A DNA stretch of 64,000 nt from Candidatus Melainabacteria bacterium (GCA_003242885.1 QKMZ01000007.1:215146-279145), one strand, 5' to 3'. Numbered from the stretch's first letter, positions 52,654-61,492 are shown. Numbers and translations: made by a program. Notes: generated by a model from the letters alone, not told the origin.

Positions 52654-53352
52654 ATGTTTAGCGCATGGAGATATGAAAACGGGCTTGATGAGTGGATGGA
52701 GCGAAAGCTGGGACCCCGATTGTCCCGAATTGCCCGTCCGATAGTTGTCACCGCTTTGGATATCGTTGCTGCGCCAATCGAGCTGACACAACGTGTCTTT
52801 TATCGTCCTAATAGAAACAAAGACACCTTTGTTGTTGAAGATTTGCACGCAAAGTCGAAAGAGCTCCTCACTCAAACTTACTTAGATACGTGCACTCAGA
52901 CGTTTTACGCGGACAAAAGATGTGCACCACAACAAAATCCGAATCGCACCTATGAAAACCTTGCGGCTTGCAATTCAGGCACGTTCAAAACAATTGATCC
53001 TACCGCTCGCCAGCAGGTAGATTCGGCTACAAGTGTGCCGATTGCTCCTATTGCACCCGAACATCACGCACCAAACAGCATCAGCATGCCTGCGCGCATG
53101 ACCGACTCTCAAATTCTCTCCTCGCGTCCCCGCCACTTGTTTGTGCGACCGCTCAAGGGTGAGTTCGCTGTCAATGAGTTTGGCGCTACGGCTTCCGGAA
53201 CATTCGTTCCTCTGGCAGGCTTCCACAAGTGGCAGCAAGAGAATGTGTCTAAGAAACCGGAAAACAAGGCATCGAAGTCGGGTAATTTCCCGGCCGCGTT
53301 GCCCGGTGAGAATCCGCACGGACTTAAGCAGTTCATGAGCACCGATGGCTAA
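52654..53352 (+). CDS. hypothetical protein
   Basis: ATG 52654 with GGAGGG about ten bases upstream is preferred over 52618. The 232 residues start with an amphipathic helical part (DEWMERKLGPRLSRIARPIVVTALDIVAAPIELTQ). A Cys/Thr/Asn-containing middle follows. The C-terminal half is Pro/Ser/Ala-rich (PIAPIAPEHHAPN) and ends GLKQFMSTDG. No known domain, signal peptide or clear membrane helix was found. Confidence 0.55.
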   Translation: MFSAWRYENGLDEWMERKLGPRLSRIARPIVVTALDIVAAPIELTQRVFYRPNRNKDTFVVEDLHAKSKELLTQTYLDTCTQTFYADKRCAPQQNPNRTYENLAACNSGTFKTIDPTARQQVDSATSVPIAPIAPEHHAPNSISMPARMTDSQILSSRPRHLFVRPLKGEFAVNEFGATASGTFVPLAGFHKWQQENVSKKPENKASKSGNFPAALPGENPHGLKQFMSTDG

Positions 53353-53430
53353 AGTCAGCAAAGCCGTTGATCGTGCCGTTTCGAACTGCACTGATCCGGT
53401 TCGTTACGGTCTAGGGCGAATATGATCTTG

Positions 53431-53469
53431 AATCCTCCGGCTAGCCTATAATCGGCTGACCGGAGGATT
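53431..53469 (+). promoter_or_regulatory. dyad covering the -10 box and ribosome binding site of xpt
   Basis: AATCCTCCGG (53431-53440) pairs with CCGGAGGATT (53460-53469), and inside AGCC pairs with GGCT. The loop holds TATAAT (53447-53452), and the right arm contains the GGAGGA site, five bases before ATG 53474. It could be a DNA operator over the promoter or, if transcription starts upstream, an RNA hairpin that hides the ribosome binding site. The conserved core of the purine riboswitch is not seen. Confidence 0.55.
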
Positions 53470-53473
53470 TGCT

Positions 53474-54058
53474 ATGGACATACTTCGTCAGCGCATTTTG
53501 AATGACGGGAAACACCTGGGTAAGGGCATTCTCAAAGTCGATTCTTTTATGAATCACCAGATTGATCCGCTGCTGATGCAGGCTGTGGGCGAAGAATTTG
53601 CCGCGAAGTTTAGACAATTCAATCCCACGCGGGTTTTGACCGCTGAGACTAGCGGTATTGCACCGGCGCTTGCCACTGCGATGTCTCTAAAAGTGCCTCT
53701 GGTTTTTGCAAGGAAACACAAGCCAGTGACGATGGCGGCCGAGCCTTATGTCGAGTCGGCTCCTTCGCACACCAAAGGCGGCGTTGTTGATTTGATCGTC
53801 TCTTCAGAGTATTTGGAAGCCACTGATCGAATCTTGATCATCGATGACTTTCTTGCTAGCGCAAAAACACTTGTCGCCCTGGCGAATCTGGTCAAAGCAA
53901 GTGGCGCTACTCTGGTTGGAATCGGTGCTGTCATCGAAAAAGAATTTCAGGGCGGACGCGCTTTGCTGAAGGACATCACAGTACCCATCGAATCACTCGC
54001 CATCATCGAAAGCATGGACGAGAAGATTGTGCTGAAAGAAACTGTTAGTGCAATGTAG
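53474..54058 (+). CDS. xpt: xanthine phosphoribosyltransferase
   Basis: Purine salvage enzyme making XMP from xanthine and PRPP. The 194 residues match Xpt of Firmicutes: LRQRILNDGKHLGKGILKVDSF at the start, LTAETSGIAPALATAMSLKVPLVFARK, and the PRPP-binding loop RILIIDDFLASAKTL. EKEFQGGRALL comes later. ATG 53474 has GGAGGA five bases upstream within a dyad. It stands alone and ends before a long hairpin. Confidence 0.92.
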   Translation: MDILRQRILNDGKHLGKGILKVDSFMNHQIDPLLMQAVGEEFAAKFRQFNPTRVLTAETSGIAPALATAMSLKVPLVFARKHKPVTMAAEPYVESAPSHTKGGVVDLIVSSEYLEATDRILIIDDFLASAKTLVALANLVKASGATLVGIGAVIEKEFQGGRALLKDITVPIESLAIIESMDEKIVLKETVSAM

Positions 54059-54064
54059 CACTAG

Positions 54065-54136
54065 AAGATGGCAGGTTGTCCGGAGCAAAGACTAAGCCTG
54101 CTTCCGTCTTTGCGCAGGATTGCCTGCCATCTTTTC
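54065..54136 (+). terminator. long-loop hairpin after xpt
   Basis: AAGATGGCAGG and CCTGCCATCTT form an 11 bp stem around a 47-base loop, followed by TTC. It begins seven bases after the xpt stop and could end both xpt and the convergent DUF4286 gene. Confidence 0.5.
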
Positions 54137-54153
54137 AAAAGTTGGCACTTCGT

Positions 54154-54492
54154 TTAATCGCCGAAATCGGCACCTGCCACGCTGAGCAAATGAAGCACGC
54201 GGCGGCTTGCTTTGAATTTGTCACCGAATTTCGTCAGCGCTTCCTCGCGCATTTTTGGCGCATGCCGTTTTAGATATGTCTCTAGATTGTCTTTACTTTC
54301 GACGATGTATTGAATCGTCCAAAGTTGCGTGCCATCGGGTTCGCGCTCTTCTTCTTCGTGATTGCGGAAGAACCATTGTGCAGCTTTGAAGCCTTCGAAT
54401 TTGAGCATCTGATCTATATGCCCAGGCAACCAGCCTGCAAATGCGAATTTCGCTTCTTCTTTGACTTCGAGATTTACTTCGTAGACAAGCAT
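54154..54492 (-). CDS. DUF4286 family protein
   Basis: A 112-residue ferredoxin-like small protein: MLVYEVNLEVKEEAKFAFAGWL at the N-terminus, HIDQMLKFEGFKAAQWFFR in the middle, LWTIQYIVESKDNLETYLKRHAPKMREEAL at the end. This matches the DUF4286 pattern, whose role is unknown. It overlaps the end of the LLM oxidoreductase gene by 19 bases. Confidence 0.75.
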   Translation of the reverse strand: MLVYEVNLEVKEEAKFAFAGWLPGHIDQMLKFEGFKAAQWFFRNHEEEEREPDGTQLWTIQYIVESKDNLETYLKRHAPKMREEALTKFGDKFKASRRVLHLLSVAGADFGD

Positions 54493-55472
54493 GGTTGCAT
54501 TACTCCTTTCGCAATTAATTCCATCGATTTTAGAACCTGTTTGTGCGGAAGTCCGCCGAAATTATTGATAGCTAGAAAGTTGGTGAGTCCAGCAATTTGA
54601 TACTGCTGCGCGACGCGTAGGACTTCTTCAGTGTCACCGAATGCCACCAAATCCTTTTGAATCAGTTCGTCGATTGGCCGCTGTTTTGCATAAAGCCGCG
54701 TGCGCACATATCGATCCATCGCTTCTGTCGCTTCATTTCTTGCTTGCTCGGTTGTTGCTGCGCAGTGAGTGTGAAGACCGAAAGAGATTTCGATCTGTTT
54801 TGAGTTGCCACCTGCCGATGCGTAGGCGTCGCGATAATTCCTCGTGGTCTCTGCAAGCTCTTCCAACTTCTCAGTCGTGGCGTAAGGAATCATCATGATG
54901 GGCAGCTTTTGCGCGCCTACAAATGGAGCGACTTCATTGCGCAGAACAGCGACATGAATTCGTGGTTGCTTCTGCACTGGCACCACATTCAGTTGTACAT
55001 CATTGCAGTCGTAGAATTTACCTTTGTACGAAAACTTCTCGCCCGTCCACGCTTTTCGCAGTATTGCCAGGCTTTCGTCGAAGCGTTCTCTCTTATCTTG
55101 TGGGTTAAGGTTGAAACCAGCAAACTCGTGCGCTAGGTAGCCGGAGCCGACGCCTAATTCCAATCTCCCATTTGAAAGAATGTCCACCATTGCAAGGTCT
55201 TCTGCCGCGCGCAGTGGATTGTCGAATGGCAAAACCACAACAGCGCAACCCAGTTTGATGCGCTTAGTCCTTTGCGCCGCTGCAGCCATCCAAATTGCCG
55301 GACGTGGAATTGCACCGTATTCGTGGAAGTGGTGCTCTGCGATCCAAAAAGAATCGAATCCAAGCGCTTCTGCGGCTTCTACTTGCTCGAGAAGTTCTTC
55401 GTAGAACCTGCCGACATCGCGAGGCAGCTCTTTTGGATAATGATCGACAACCGAAAAAATACCGAACTTCAA
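54474..55472 (-). CDS. LLM class flavin-dependent oxidoreductase
   Basis: Bacterial luciferase-like monooxygenase family enzyme using reduced FMN or F420. The 332 residues show FWIAEHHFHEYGAIPRPAIWMAAAAQRTKRIKLGCAV in two parts, then NGRLELGVGSGYLAHEFAGF and EIGRPIDEL-type tail segments. TTG 55472 is the start used (MKFGIFSVVDHYP). The substrate is unknown. It overlaps the DUF4286 gene and is separated from the next gene by two hairpins. Confidence 0.87.
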   Translation of the reverse strand: MKFGIFSVVDHYPKELPRDVGRFYEELLEQVEAAEALGFDSFWIAEHHFHEYGAIPRPAIWMAAAAQRTKRIKLGCAVVVLPFDNPLRAAEDLAMVDILSNGRLELGVGSGYLAHEFAGFNLNPQDKRERFDESLAILRKAWTGEKFSYKGKFYDCNDVQLNVVPVQKQPRIHVAVLRNEVAPFVGAQKLPIMMIPYATTEKLEELAETTRNYRDAYASAGGNSKQIEISFGLHTHCAATTEQARNEATEAMDRYVRTRLYAKQRPIDELIQKDLVAFGDTEEVLRVAQQYQIAGLTNFLAINNFGGLPHKQVLKSMELIAKGVMQPCLSTK

Positions 55473-55519
55473 AGCCGTATCTCATTCGTTTTGGGGCGAA
55501 CTGATAATACCGCAAAAGC

Positions 55520-55551
55520 GAAGGGGCGACTGCTGTTGGCACCGCCCCTTC
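55520..55551 (-). terminator. hairpin, terminator-like
   Basis: GAAGGGGCG pairs with CGCCCCTTC; on the minus strand GCTTTTGC follows. It could end read-through from the 55811 gene or act on the plus strand, where TTCCCCTTT follows. Confidence 0.45.
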
Positions 55552-55591
55552 TTCCCCTTTAAAAAGTTTGTAGAAGCCAAAAAGCGCTTGA

Positions 55592-55615
55592 GTTTCGGAT
55601 CGTTAAATCCGAAAC
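55592..55615 (-). terminator. hairpin, terminator-like
   Basis: GTTTCGGAT and ATCCGAAAC pair perfectly around a six-base loop. On the minus strand CTCAAGCGCTTTTTGG follows. It probably ends the 55811-56617 gene. Confidence 0.5.
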
Positions 55616-55810
55616 CCCAGCTTCCCCTTCACACATCTTCGAACGCGTTGTCTCTTGCGTTCTGTACTCATAATAGGAAGCCCTTGTTGCAGTTTTGTTG
55701 CAGCAATAATTCGGTTTACAAGTGTTTTTGACATGCTCAAAATAGCCACCGGATGGAGCGTTCGGGTGACATCCAAAAATTGAACCGCTTTACATTCTTG
55801 GTAATGAAAG

Positions 55811-56617
55811 CTAATAGGTCATATCAATTTTGATTTTTGTGCCGACGGCCGGGCAGGCAAATTCTTCCCAGGCGGAGCCACCGCGCTTGAACAGTTCCCA
55901 AAAGCGTCTGTCGTGTCCGGAGCTGCCGGGCGCAAAAGCCAAGTCACCTTCCATGACATTGAAACTGCCAGCGGCTACTGTCGCAGCGCGGATGATCGAG
56001 CCAATGGTAATTTTTACACGCTGCCCATCTTTGAGTTCAGACACCAGCGGATGCCCTTCGCGGAAGGTTGTCTTCAAATTTCCAAACGAATCTTTGTAGC
56101 CAATAACTTCCTTAGGCTCATCCATAATGACTTTTGCAGGATCCAGTTTGTGGACCAAGAAGGAGAAGTCAGACTTAACCGCCTGCGCGATTATGCGAGG
56201 GAAGAAGTCGCGCGAGCGAAATTGGCTGCCGAATTCCTCTGCGTCGGTGCTCCACAATTCCAAGATCTCGTCACGAATGAATGACATCGAATAGCCGCTG
56301 TTGACCGCGATCACGTGCACACCGTTTTTCAAGCTGGCATACAAAAGTCCTTCGCCTTCATTGTCCTGGCGAGCTTCTTTCACATCTTTGCGCGGCGCGC
56401 AATTTGCGAAAATCGTCAAACTTTCCGGCTTCAAAAGGTCGGTCGCGCAGCTCAGCTGACCAACGATAAATCCTGTGCTGACCGTGTCGAAAGAGTTGAC
56501 CGACGTCATGTGCAGCGGCACATCCTCAGTCAGTTTGGCTTTGAATGCCGAGTACACCTCCGCCCAAGCCAGGTCGCCGGGAGCGTAATCACAGATGACG
56601 TGCAAATAGCTGGTCAT
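55811..56617 (-). CDS. SAM hydroxide adenosyltransferase-like protein (DUF62 family)
   Basis: A 268-residue protein resembling the family that splits S-adenosylmethionine with hydroxide to adenosine and methionine, the fold of fluorinase and chlorinase. The N-terminus ICDYAPGDLAWAEVYSAF, then TSVNSFDTVSTGF, GVHVIAVNSGYSMSF and the C-terminal IGYKDSFGNLKTTF and GDLAFAPGSSGHDRRFWELFKRGG match the pattern loosely. Key residues diverge enough that the activity should not be assumed. It stands alone; ATG 56617 is the start. Confidence 0.55.
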   Translation of the reverse strand: MTSYLHVICDYAPGDLAWAEVYSAFKAKLTEDVPLHMTSVNSFDTVSTGFIVGQLSCATDLLKPESLTIFANCAPRKDVKEARQDNEGEGLLYASLKNGVHVIAVNSGYSMSFIRDEILELWSTDAEEFGSQFRSRDFFPRIIAQAVKSDFSFLVHKLDPAKVIMDEPKEVIGYKDSFGNLKTTFREGHPLVSELKDGQRVKITIGSIIRAATVAAGSFNVMEGDLAFAPGSSGHDRRFWELFKRGGSAWEEFACPAVGTKIKIDMTY

Positions 56618-56876
56618 AGATTCCTTGAATCCTCAGTTTTGAGAAACGCTAGCAATCGTGCGCGCGACCAAATCCCTTGGGCGCTCTAAAGAGTATAGAT
56701 GAAACTTGGGCGCCTTCGTTATACGAGCTTCTGGTTTCCAAGTGGGTATCCGCGCTATAGCGAGGTTCGCTTCACGAGGCGCATTGGCGATCTACTTGAT
56801 ATGATGTGTTCCTTCTGGAACAGGACATCGGGTTAACGCGCCTACCGAGTTCGCAATTAGACGACTTCAAACTTTA

Positions 56877-57818
56877 GTGCAGGAAAACACCTTGCGAAAT
56901 TTATTGAATGCGGTCTGGTCATTCCCGCTCACTCGGATATTCACCTTTGTGGTGATTCTTTTTCTGGTAATTATTCTTAGCGAGCCAATTATCGTTGCAC
57001 TGATCGGAAAGACTGGCACATCGGCGCCGCTAGCTGTTTTCCTTTGGACTGAAGTTTGGCATTTTCTGATCAGTTTTGGATTGCTCGCGATTTTCGTGAA
57101 GACGGGAGAGCGCGCCAAACTCAGCGATTTTGGTGTGAGCATGAAGAACGCAGTACCTGAGCTGCTGTCGGGCGTCGTTGTCGGAACACTGCTTGTCGCA
57201 GGCGTTGTCGCTGTTATGTTCTTGCTGGGCGTTTATAGACCGACTGCGCACACCGGCGGCTCCGACTTATTCCTTGCAGCCGGTACACTATTTTTCGCTG
57301 CGGTGACGGAAGAGTTGATATTTCGCTCCTACGCACTCAACGTTTTGGAGAAGCATTGGGGCACGATTGCTGCGGTTATCGTTTCGTCTGTAGCTTTTGG
57401 ATTTGCGCACATGCTTAATGATGCCGGTGGTTCGACTGTGCAGAGCAAATTCTTGTTCTGCACGTTCCTTTCACTGGAAGCTGGGGTATCTTTAGCGGCC
57501 TGCTATGTTTTCACTCGCCGCTTATGGATGCCCATCGGTGCGCACTGGATGTGGAATTTTTTCGAAGGACCGGTGTTCGGCACGCATGTATCCGGTGCCG
57601 ATTTTGGTCAGAGCTTAGTGACCGCCAAAATGGAAGGACCTATGCTGCTTACCGGTGGCAAATTCGGACCAGAGGGCAGTGTGATCTGCTTGTTGCTCGG
57701 CACCGTCGCCGGTGTCGTCTTGTTGCATCTTTCTAAAAAACGAAACAATTTGATTTCGTATGAAGCAGCGCAAAATCGTTTGAAGAACACGACTGAATCG
57801 GATCAAATTGCAGCATAG
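56877..57818 (+). CDS. CPBP family intramembrane glutamic protease
   Basis: A 313-residue membrane protein with about eight helices, from GTG 56877. The conserved Abi/CPBP motifs are EELIFRSYAL, FGFAHMLND and GAHWMWNFFEGP, which hold the Glu, His and Asn/His active-site residues. Family members cut prenylated or other membrane substrates. ATG is not used at the start. It is followed after 53 bases by the hydrolase on the same strand. Confidence 0.85.
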   Translation: MQENTLRNLLNAVWSFPLTRIFTFVVILFLVIILSEPIIVALIGKTGTSAPLAVFLWTEVWHFLISFGLLAIFVKTGERAKLSDFGVSMKNAVPELLSGVVVGTLLVAGVVAVMFLLGVYRPTAHTGGSDLFLAAGTLFFAAVTEELIFRSYALNVLEKHWGTIAAVIVSSVAFGFAHMLNDAGGSTVQSKFLFCTFLSLEAGVSLAACYVFTRRLWMPIGAHWMWNFFEGPVFGTHVSGADFGQSLVTAKMEGPMLLTGGKFGPEGSVICLLLGTVAGVVLLHLSKKRNNLISYEAAQNRLKNTTESDQIAA

Positions 57819-57871
57819 ACGTGAAGTAGGCCGTTCGGCTCAGTAGACAGAACCGAGACAATGGGAAGCTC

Positions 57872-58690
57872 ATGGCAGAAACAAATAACGAATCGAACAA
57901 ATTGCGAATTTCGGACTCACATGTTGAGGTCAATGGTGTTTCGCTCAAAGTTCGAAGACTTGAATTAGAAGCGCCTCGCGCGACAATTGTTTTTCTCCAT
58001 GACTCGCTTGGATGTATTCCAGTTTGGCGCGACTTTCCCGAACGTTTGTGCGCCCTTACTCACTGCAACGGAATTATCTACGATAGGCAGGGCTACGGTG
58101 GTTCTAGTCCATTCACGCGCGAACGCGACCTGCAATACTTAGAGCGCGAAGCCGATGCACTTGCTGAGCTAATGAAAAAGCTCGGATTGAGCAAAGGAAT
58201 TCTCTTCGGGCACAGCGACGGAGGCTCCGTTGCACTGCTGGCGGCAGCAAAGTCTCCAGAACTCGTATCTGGGGTCGTCACAGAAGGCGCGCACGTGTTT
58301 GTTGAGGAGATAACTTTGGATGGTATTAGACAGGCTCAAAAGCTTTTCGCCGAAACCGATTTACGTCAACGTATAACCAAATATCATGGTGACAATACTG
58401 ATGGTGTGATCAGCGCATGGATAGACACGTGGCTTTCACCTCAATTTCGCGATTTCAATATGGAACACTTCCTGCCCGCGATCAAATGTCCTGTGCTCGT
58501 CCTTCAAGGTGAAGGCGATGAATATGGCTCGGAGGCGCAAGTCGATGCTATCGTGAATCAGGTCGGCGGTAGCTCGCTGAAAGATATGGTCAAGTTTGCC
58601 CGCCACACACCTCACAAAGAAGCGCCTGAATACACCCTTCGAGTCTGCGCAAACTTTGTCACCAGTTTGAATTCTGTTGTAAATCCGTGA
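57872..58690 (+). CDS. alpha/beta hydrolase
   Basis: A 272-residue enzyme of the alpha/beta fold. VFLHDSLGCIPVWRDFP holds the oxyanion loop, and YDRQGYGGSSPF follows. The nucleophile Ser is in FGHSDGGSVALL. The acid is probably Asp in VLQGEGDEYG, and the His in ARHTPHKEAP. A GGGAAG site precedes ATG 57872. Substrate unknown. A family A repeat follows the stop codon. Confidence 0.83.
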   Translation: MAETNNESNKLRISDSHVEVNGVSLKVRRLELEAPRATIVFLHDSLGCIPVWRDFPERLCALTHCNGIIYDRQGYGGSSPFTRERDLQYLEREADALAELMKKLGLSKGILFGHSDGGSVALLAAAKSPELVSGVVTEGAHVFVEEITLDGIRQAQKLFAETDLRQRITKYHGDNTDGVISAWIDTWLSPQFRDFNMEHFLPAIKCPVLVLQGEGDEYGSEAQVDAIVNQVGGSSLKDMVKFARHTPHKEAPEYTLRVCANFVTSLNSVVNP

Positions 58691-58694
58691 GTTG

Positions 58695-58723
58695 GCCGGA
58701 GCGCTGGCTTCCAGCCGGCATTT
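58695..58723 (+). repeat. dispersed repeat family A, copy 3
   Basis: GCCGGAGCGCTGGCTTCC and AGCCGGCATTT. It sits just after a stop codon, between convergent genes. A GGATGGCGGCGCTCCGGCCGC tail at 58778-58798 resembles the GATGGCGCCACTACGG unit near the 13.4 kb copy. Confidence 0.7.
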
Positions 58724-58812
58724 GGAAATTTGTGAACTCCAAGCAGCCGTTTAGAAACCGCCATTACGAAACCGCAAGGATGGCGGCGCTCCGGCCGCTT
58801 CTGTCCCCAGAA

Positions 58813-59178
58813 TTACGTCGTCTCACCGAGCAACTTGCGCACGCGTGCAGACAGATCTTTCAAGTGAAAAGGTTTCAGCAAATAATCGTTGGCACCCGCC
58901 TCGAGACCCGCTTGTTTATCTTTCGCCTGATCGCGGCCTGACAGCATCAGTATCGGCGTCGTGCCACCATCAGCGCGAAACTTCTTGCAAATATCGATTC
59001 CATCCATGCCCGGCAAGTGACCGTCCAGCACCACGAGATCATAGGATTCGAATTGCAGATGTTCGCAAGCCTCAGGTCCGGTATATACAGCGTCGACGAT
59101 GAACTTCTCAAATTCCAGCCACTGCCGAATTTGATCGGACAGGAATTGGTCGTCTTCTGCAATTAGAATTCTAGCCAT
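58813..59178 (-). CDS. single-domain response regulator
   Basis: A 121-residue receiver domain: LIAEDDQFL with the acidic pocket, Asp in LVVLDGHLPGMDG as phospho-acceptor, MLSGRDQ with the Ser, and Lys in YLLKPFHLKDL. No output domain. It follows the large receiver/HPt/GGDEF gene by 21 bases, so the two are in one operon and probably exchange phosphate or share a kinase. Confidence 0.9.
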   Translation of the reverse strand: MARILIAEDDQFLSDQIRQWLEFEKFIVDAVYTGPEACEHLQFESYDLVVLDGHLPGMDGIDICKKFRADGGTTPILMLSGRDQAKDKQAGLEAGANDYLLKPFHLKDLSARVRKLLGETT

Positions 59179-59199
59179 ATTCGGCTCCCTTAAGATTCA

Positions 59200-61221
59200 C
59201 TATCCTTCGCTGATGATGCGGCGTCTTCCTTGTTCTTTTGCAATGTAGAGGCGCTCATCGGCTTTCTTGATCAACGCTTCAATTTGGGTTCCATCTTGGG
59301 GAAAACTTACAAGTCCGGCTGAAAAGCTGACGAAAAACTGTTCTTTGTGGTCACCGTCGAATGGAATTGTAACCAATTCATCCAGCACGCGATTGAGCGC
59401 GCCCTTCATAGTTTCTTTCCCTTCGTGACGAAAAGCCATTATGAATTCTTCGCCGCCCCAACGTCCGCGCAAATCCTCCACGCGAAAGCGCCTTCTGAGC
59501 AATTGCCCGAAGTGAGCGAGCACACGATCGCCTGCCATGTGACCGTAGGTGTCGTTGACCTTCTTGAAGTGGTCGACATCCATCAGGCAAAGGCTGAACT
59601 CCAGCTTGTGGCGCTCAGCTTCGGAATGCAATGCTGTAAGAGCTTCGATAAAAGCGCGTCGGAGCAACAGCCCCGTAAGAATATCGCGGTCTGCGCGCTC
59701 CTTCATCAGGCGCATGCGGTCGAGACGAACGCGAACACGCGCCAGCAATTCCACCGTCGCAACCGGCTTTGGAAGATAATCATCTGCTCCGGCATCGAAT
59801 GCTGCAAGCCGCGAATCAAGCCCCGATTGCGCTGTGAGAAAAACGATCGGCAAATCTTGCCAGCGCGCCATCGCACGAATCTTTCTGCAAACATCGTAAC
59901 CGCTCGTGTTTGGCATCATCACGTCGAGCAACAGCAAATCAGGTGAAAAATCTTCGAGAACAGGTAGCGCATTATCCGGCTCGTTGACTGATTTTACGAG
60001 CATGCCTTCTTTTCCTAGTGCAGACTCAATGATTTTGGTGAAGTCTTCATCGTCGTCGACAATTAGGATGCGCGGTCTGCCTCGCAGTGCGATCAAGTAC
60101 TCAATGGCTTGTACCATGTCCGGCTCGCTGACCGGTTTTTTCAAATATAAAGATGCACCGGCATGCATACCTTCTGTGCGTCTGCCTTTAATTTCTTCCT
60201 TGTGGATGAAGGCGAGCGGCAGCGTTTCCAGACCAGAGATGCCTCGGAGCTTTAACGCAAGGTCGAATGAAGAATCAGTCTGCGTGTCAGACATATCGAT
60301 AATCGCCGCATCAAGCATCGTTGCTTTTGCTTTCTCAATTGCGTCTTTGGTGTCTTCCGAAAAAATCAAACGCACAGTTGCCTTTTGCGAAAATTTCTTC
60401 GACTCGTCCTCGTTGTATTTCCCAAACAGCAGCACATTAGCCATCGAAGAATCGTCAGCCATCTCCCCTTCGCCAGTGGCATCTGGCGGCGGTGGAAGTT
60501 TGTCGGGAAAATCCTGTTTGACGTTTTCATGCAAAACACCAACCAGCCGACGGATCGTGTCCCAGGTGTTTTTATCCAGAGCCTTTTGTCCGTCGATGAC
60601 ATCATTCATCGTTTGCTCTATTTGTGCTGCGGTTTCGCCCAGGTGATGGAAACCGCAGGAACTCGCGGTGCCTTTCAAGTTGTGGGACAACCGCCGAACT
60701 TCCTTAAGCGCCTCACCGTCACCAGGATTTGCCATTGATTGCTCAACAACGTCTTCCATATTTTTGAGACGACCAGGTAATATCGAGGCAAAACGCGTCT
60801 TCAACTGCATGAATGTCTCAGTGTCAGTGACTTCGTTGAGGTCGCTGGCAGTTTTCGCCTTCAGCTCCCCGTCTATCTGGGCTCCGAACAGCAGTGGTTT
60901 CAGGGGGCGATGAACAACGAGAGAAACACCGAAATCCTTCGTCAGTTGCTGATAAACGTCCGTTTCTTTCCACTTGCTGGATATAAAAACGACCTTGGTA
61001 TCGCGGTTGACCTGCCGTAATTTGACGATCCAACCCACGCCATCGATGTCGGAAAGCTGCTCGCTGACTACAATCAGGTCAGGTTTGTGCTTCGAAAGTG
61101 AATCTATCGCTTCCTTACCGGAATCAAAGTGCAAAACCTCATGCCCGCGACCCGTGAGCAATGATTTGACCAGCGCTGTCAGCTGCTGGTCGTTGTCGAC
61201 AAGGAGGATGGAGGTTGCCAT
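59200..61221 (-). CDS. multi-receiver HPt diguanylate cyclase
   Basis: A 673-residue soluble signalling protein with domains in this order: receiver 1 (about 3-125, LLVDNDQQL, with Ser in place of Asp in VVSEQLSDIDG); HPt (about 140-235, LSHNLKGTASSCG); degenerate receiver 2 (about 265-380, lacking the usual acidic pocket but with Lys in YLKKPVS); receiver 3 (about 385-500, ILIVDDDED, LLDVMMPNTSG, YLPKPVA); and GGDEF (about 505-670). The GGDEF has DVDHFKKVNDTYGHMAGD and RWGGEEF, so it should make cyclic di-GMP. ATG 61221 is the start. Confidence 0.9.
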   Translation of the reverse strand: MATSILLVDNDQQLTALVKSLLTGRGHEVLHFDSGKEAIDSLSKHKPDLIVVSEQLSDIDGVGWIVKLRQVNRDTKVVFISSKWKETDVYQQLTKDFGVSLVVHRPLKPLLFGAQIDGELKAKTASDLNEVTDTETFMQLKTRFASILPGRLKNMEDVVEQSMANPGDGEALKEVRRLSHNLKGTASSCGFHHLGETAAQIEQTMNDVIDGQKALDKNTWDTIRRLVGVLHENVKQDFPDKLPPPPDATGEGEMADDSSMANVLLFGKYNEDESKKFSQKATVRLIFSEDTKDAIEKAKATMLDAAIIDMSDTQTDSSFDLALKLRGISGLETLPLAFIHKEEIKGRRTEGMHAGASLYLKKPVSEPDMVQAIEYLIALRGRPRILIVDDDEDFTKIIESALGKEGMLVKSVNEPDNALPVLEDFSPDLLLLDVMMPNTSGYDVCRKIRAMARWQDLPIVFLTAQSGLDSRLAAFDAGADDYLPKPVATVELLARVRVRLDRMRLMKERADRDILTGLLLRRAFIEALTALHSEAERHKLEFSLCLMDVDHFKKVNDTYGHMAGDRVLAHFGQLLRRRFRVEDLRGRWGGEEFIMAFRHEGKETMKGALNRVLDELVTIPFDGDHKEQFFVSFSAGLVSFPQDGTQIEALIKKADERLYIAKEQGRRRIISEG

Positions 61222-61276
61222 AAAGACCCCAATTGCTTAGGGTCTCTTATACCACTGGTGAGATAGCGAAAAACTC

Positions 61277-61492
61277 TTATTTGGGTGTATCGAAGAAAAT
61301 GCTGGAGTACGGCAAGGCGTCAAGTTGTGGCTGCGCAAACAGGATGAATCCCAGTGCGGCTGCGAGAATCACTATCGCCAAAAATTGAACGCGAATGGTC
61401 ACATTGAGCGCTACAATCTCGTTCTTCTGGTGCATCCAGTCCGAATAGTCTACGTCTATTCGCTCTTCAATAGGATGATTTAGGTTCTGCAT
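61277..61492 (-). CDS. small single-pass membrane protein
   Basis: A 71-residue protein: a hydrophilic N-terminus (NHPIEERIDVDYSDWMHQ), one membrane helix (about residues 34-53, VQFLAIVILAAALGFILF) and a short tail. It is upstream of the receiver/GGDEF gene by 55 bases. No family is recognised. The reading frame and placement support a real gene, but only moderately. Confidence 0.5.
   Translation of the reverse strand: MQNLNHPIEERIDVDYSDWMHQKNEIVALNVTIRVQFLAIVILAAALGFILFAQPQLDALPYSSIFFDTPK

Larger units (their letters stand above)
55473..55810. other. 338-base intergenic region with two hairpins
   Basis: Holds the two terminator-like hairpins listed next. Otherwise AT-rich, with no gene-like frame. 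Confidence 0.45.

Noticed and set aside
52344..52744. Plus-strand frames in the intergenic region before the 52654 gene
   Set aside because: Composition is not protein-like and they overlap the start of the real gene.
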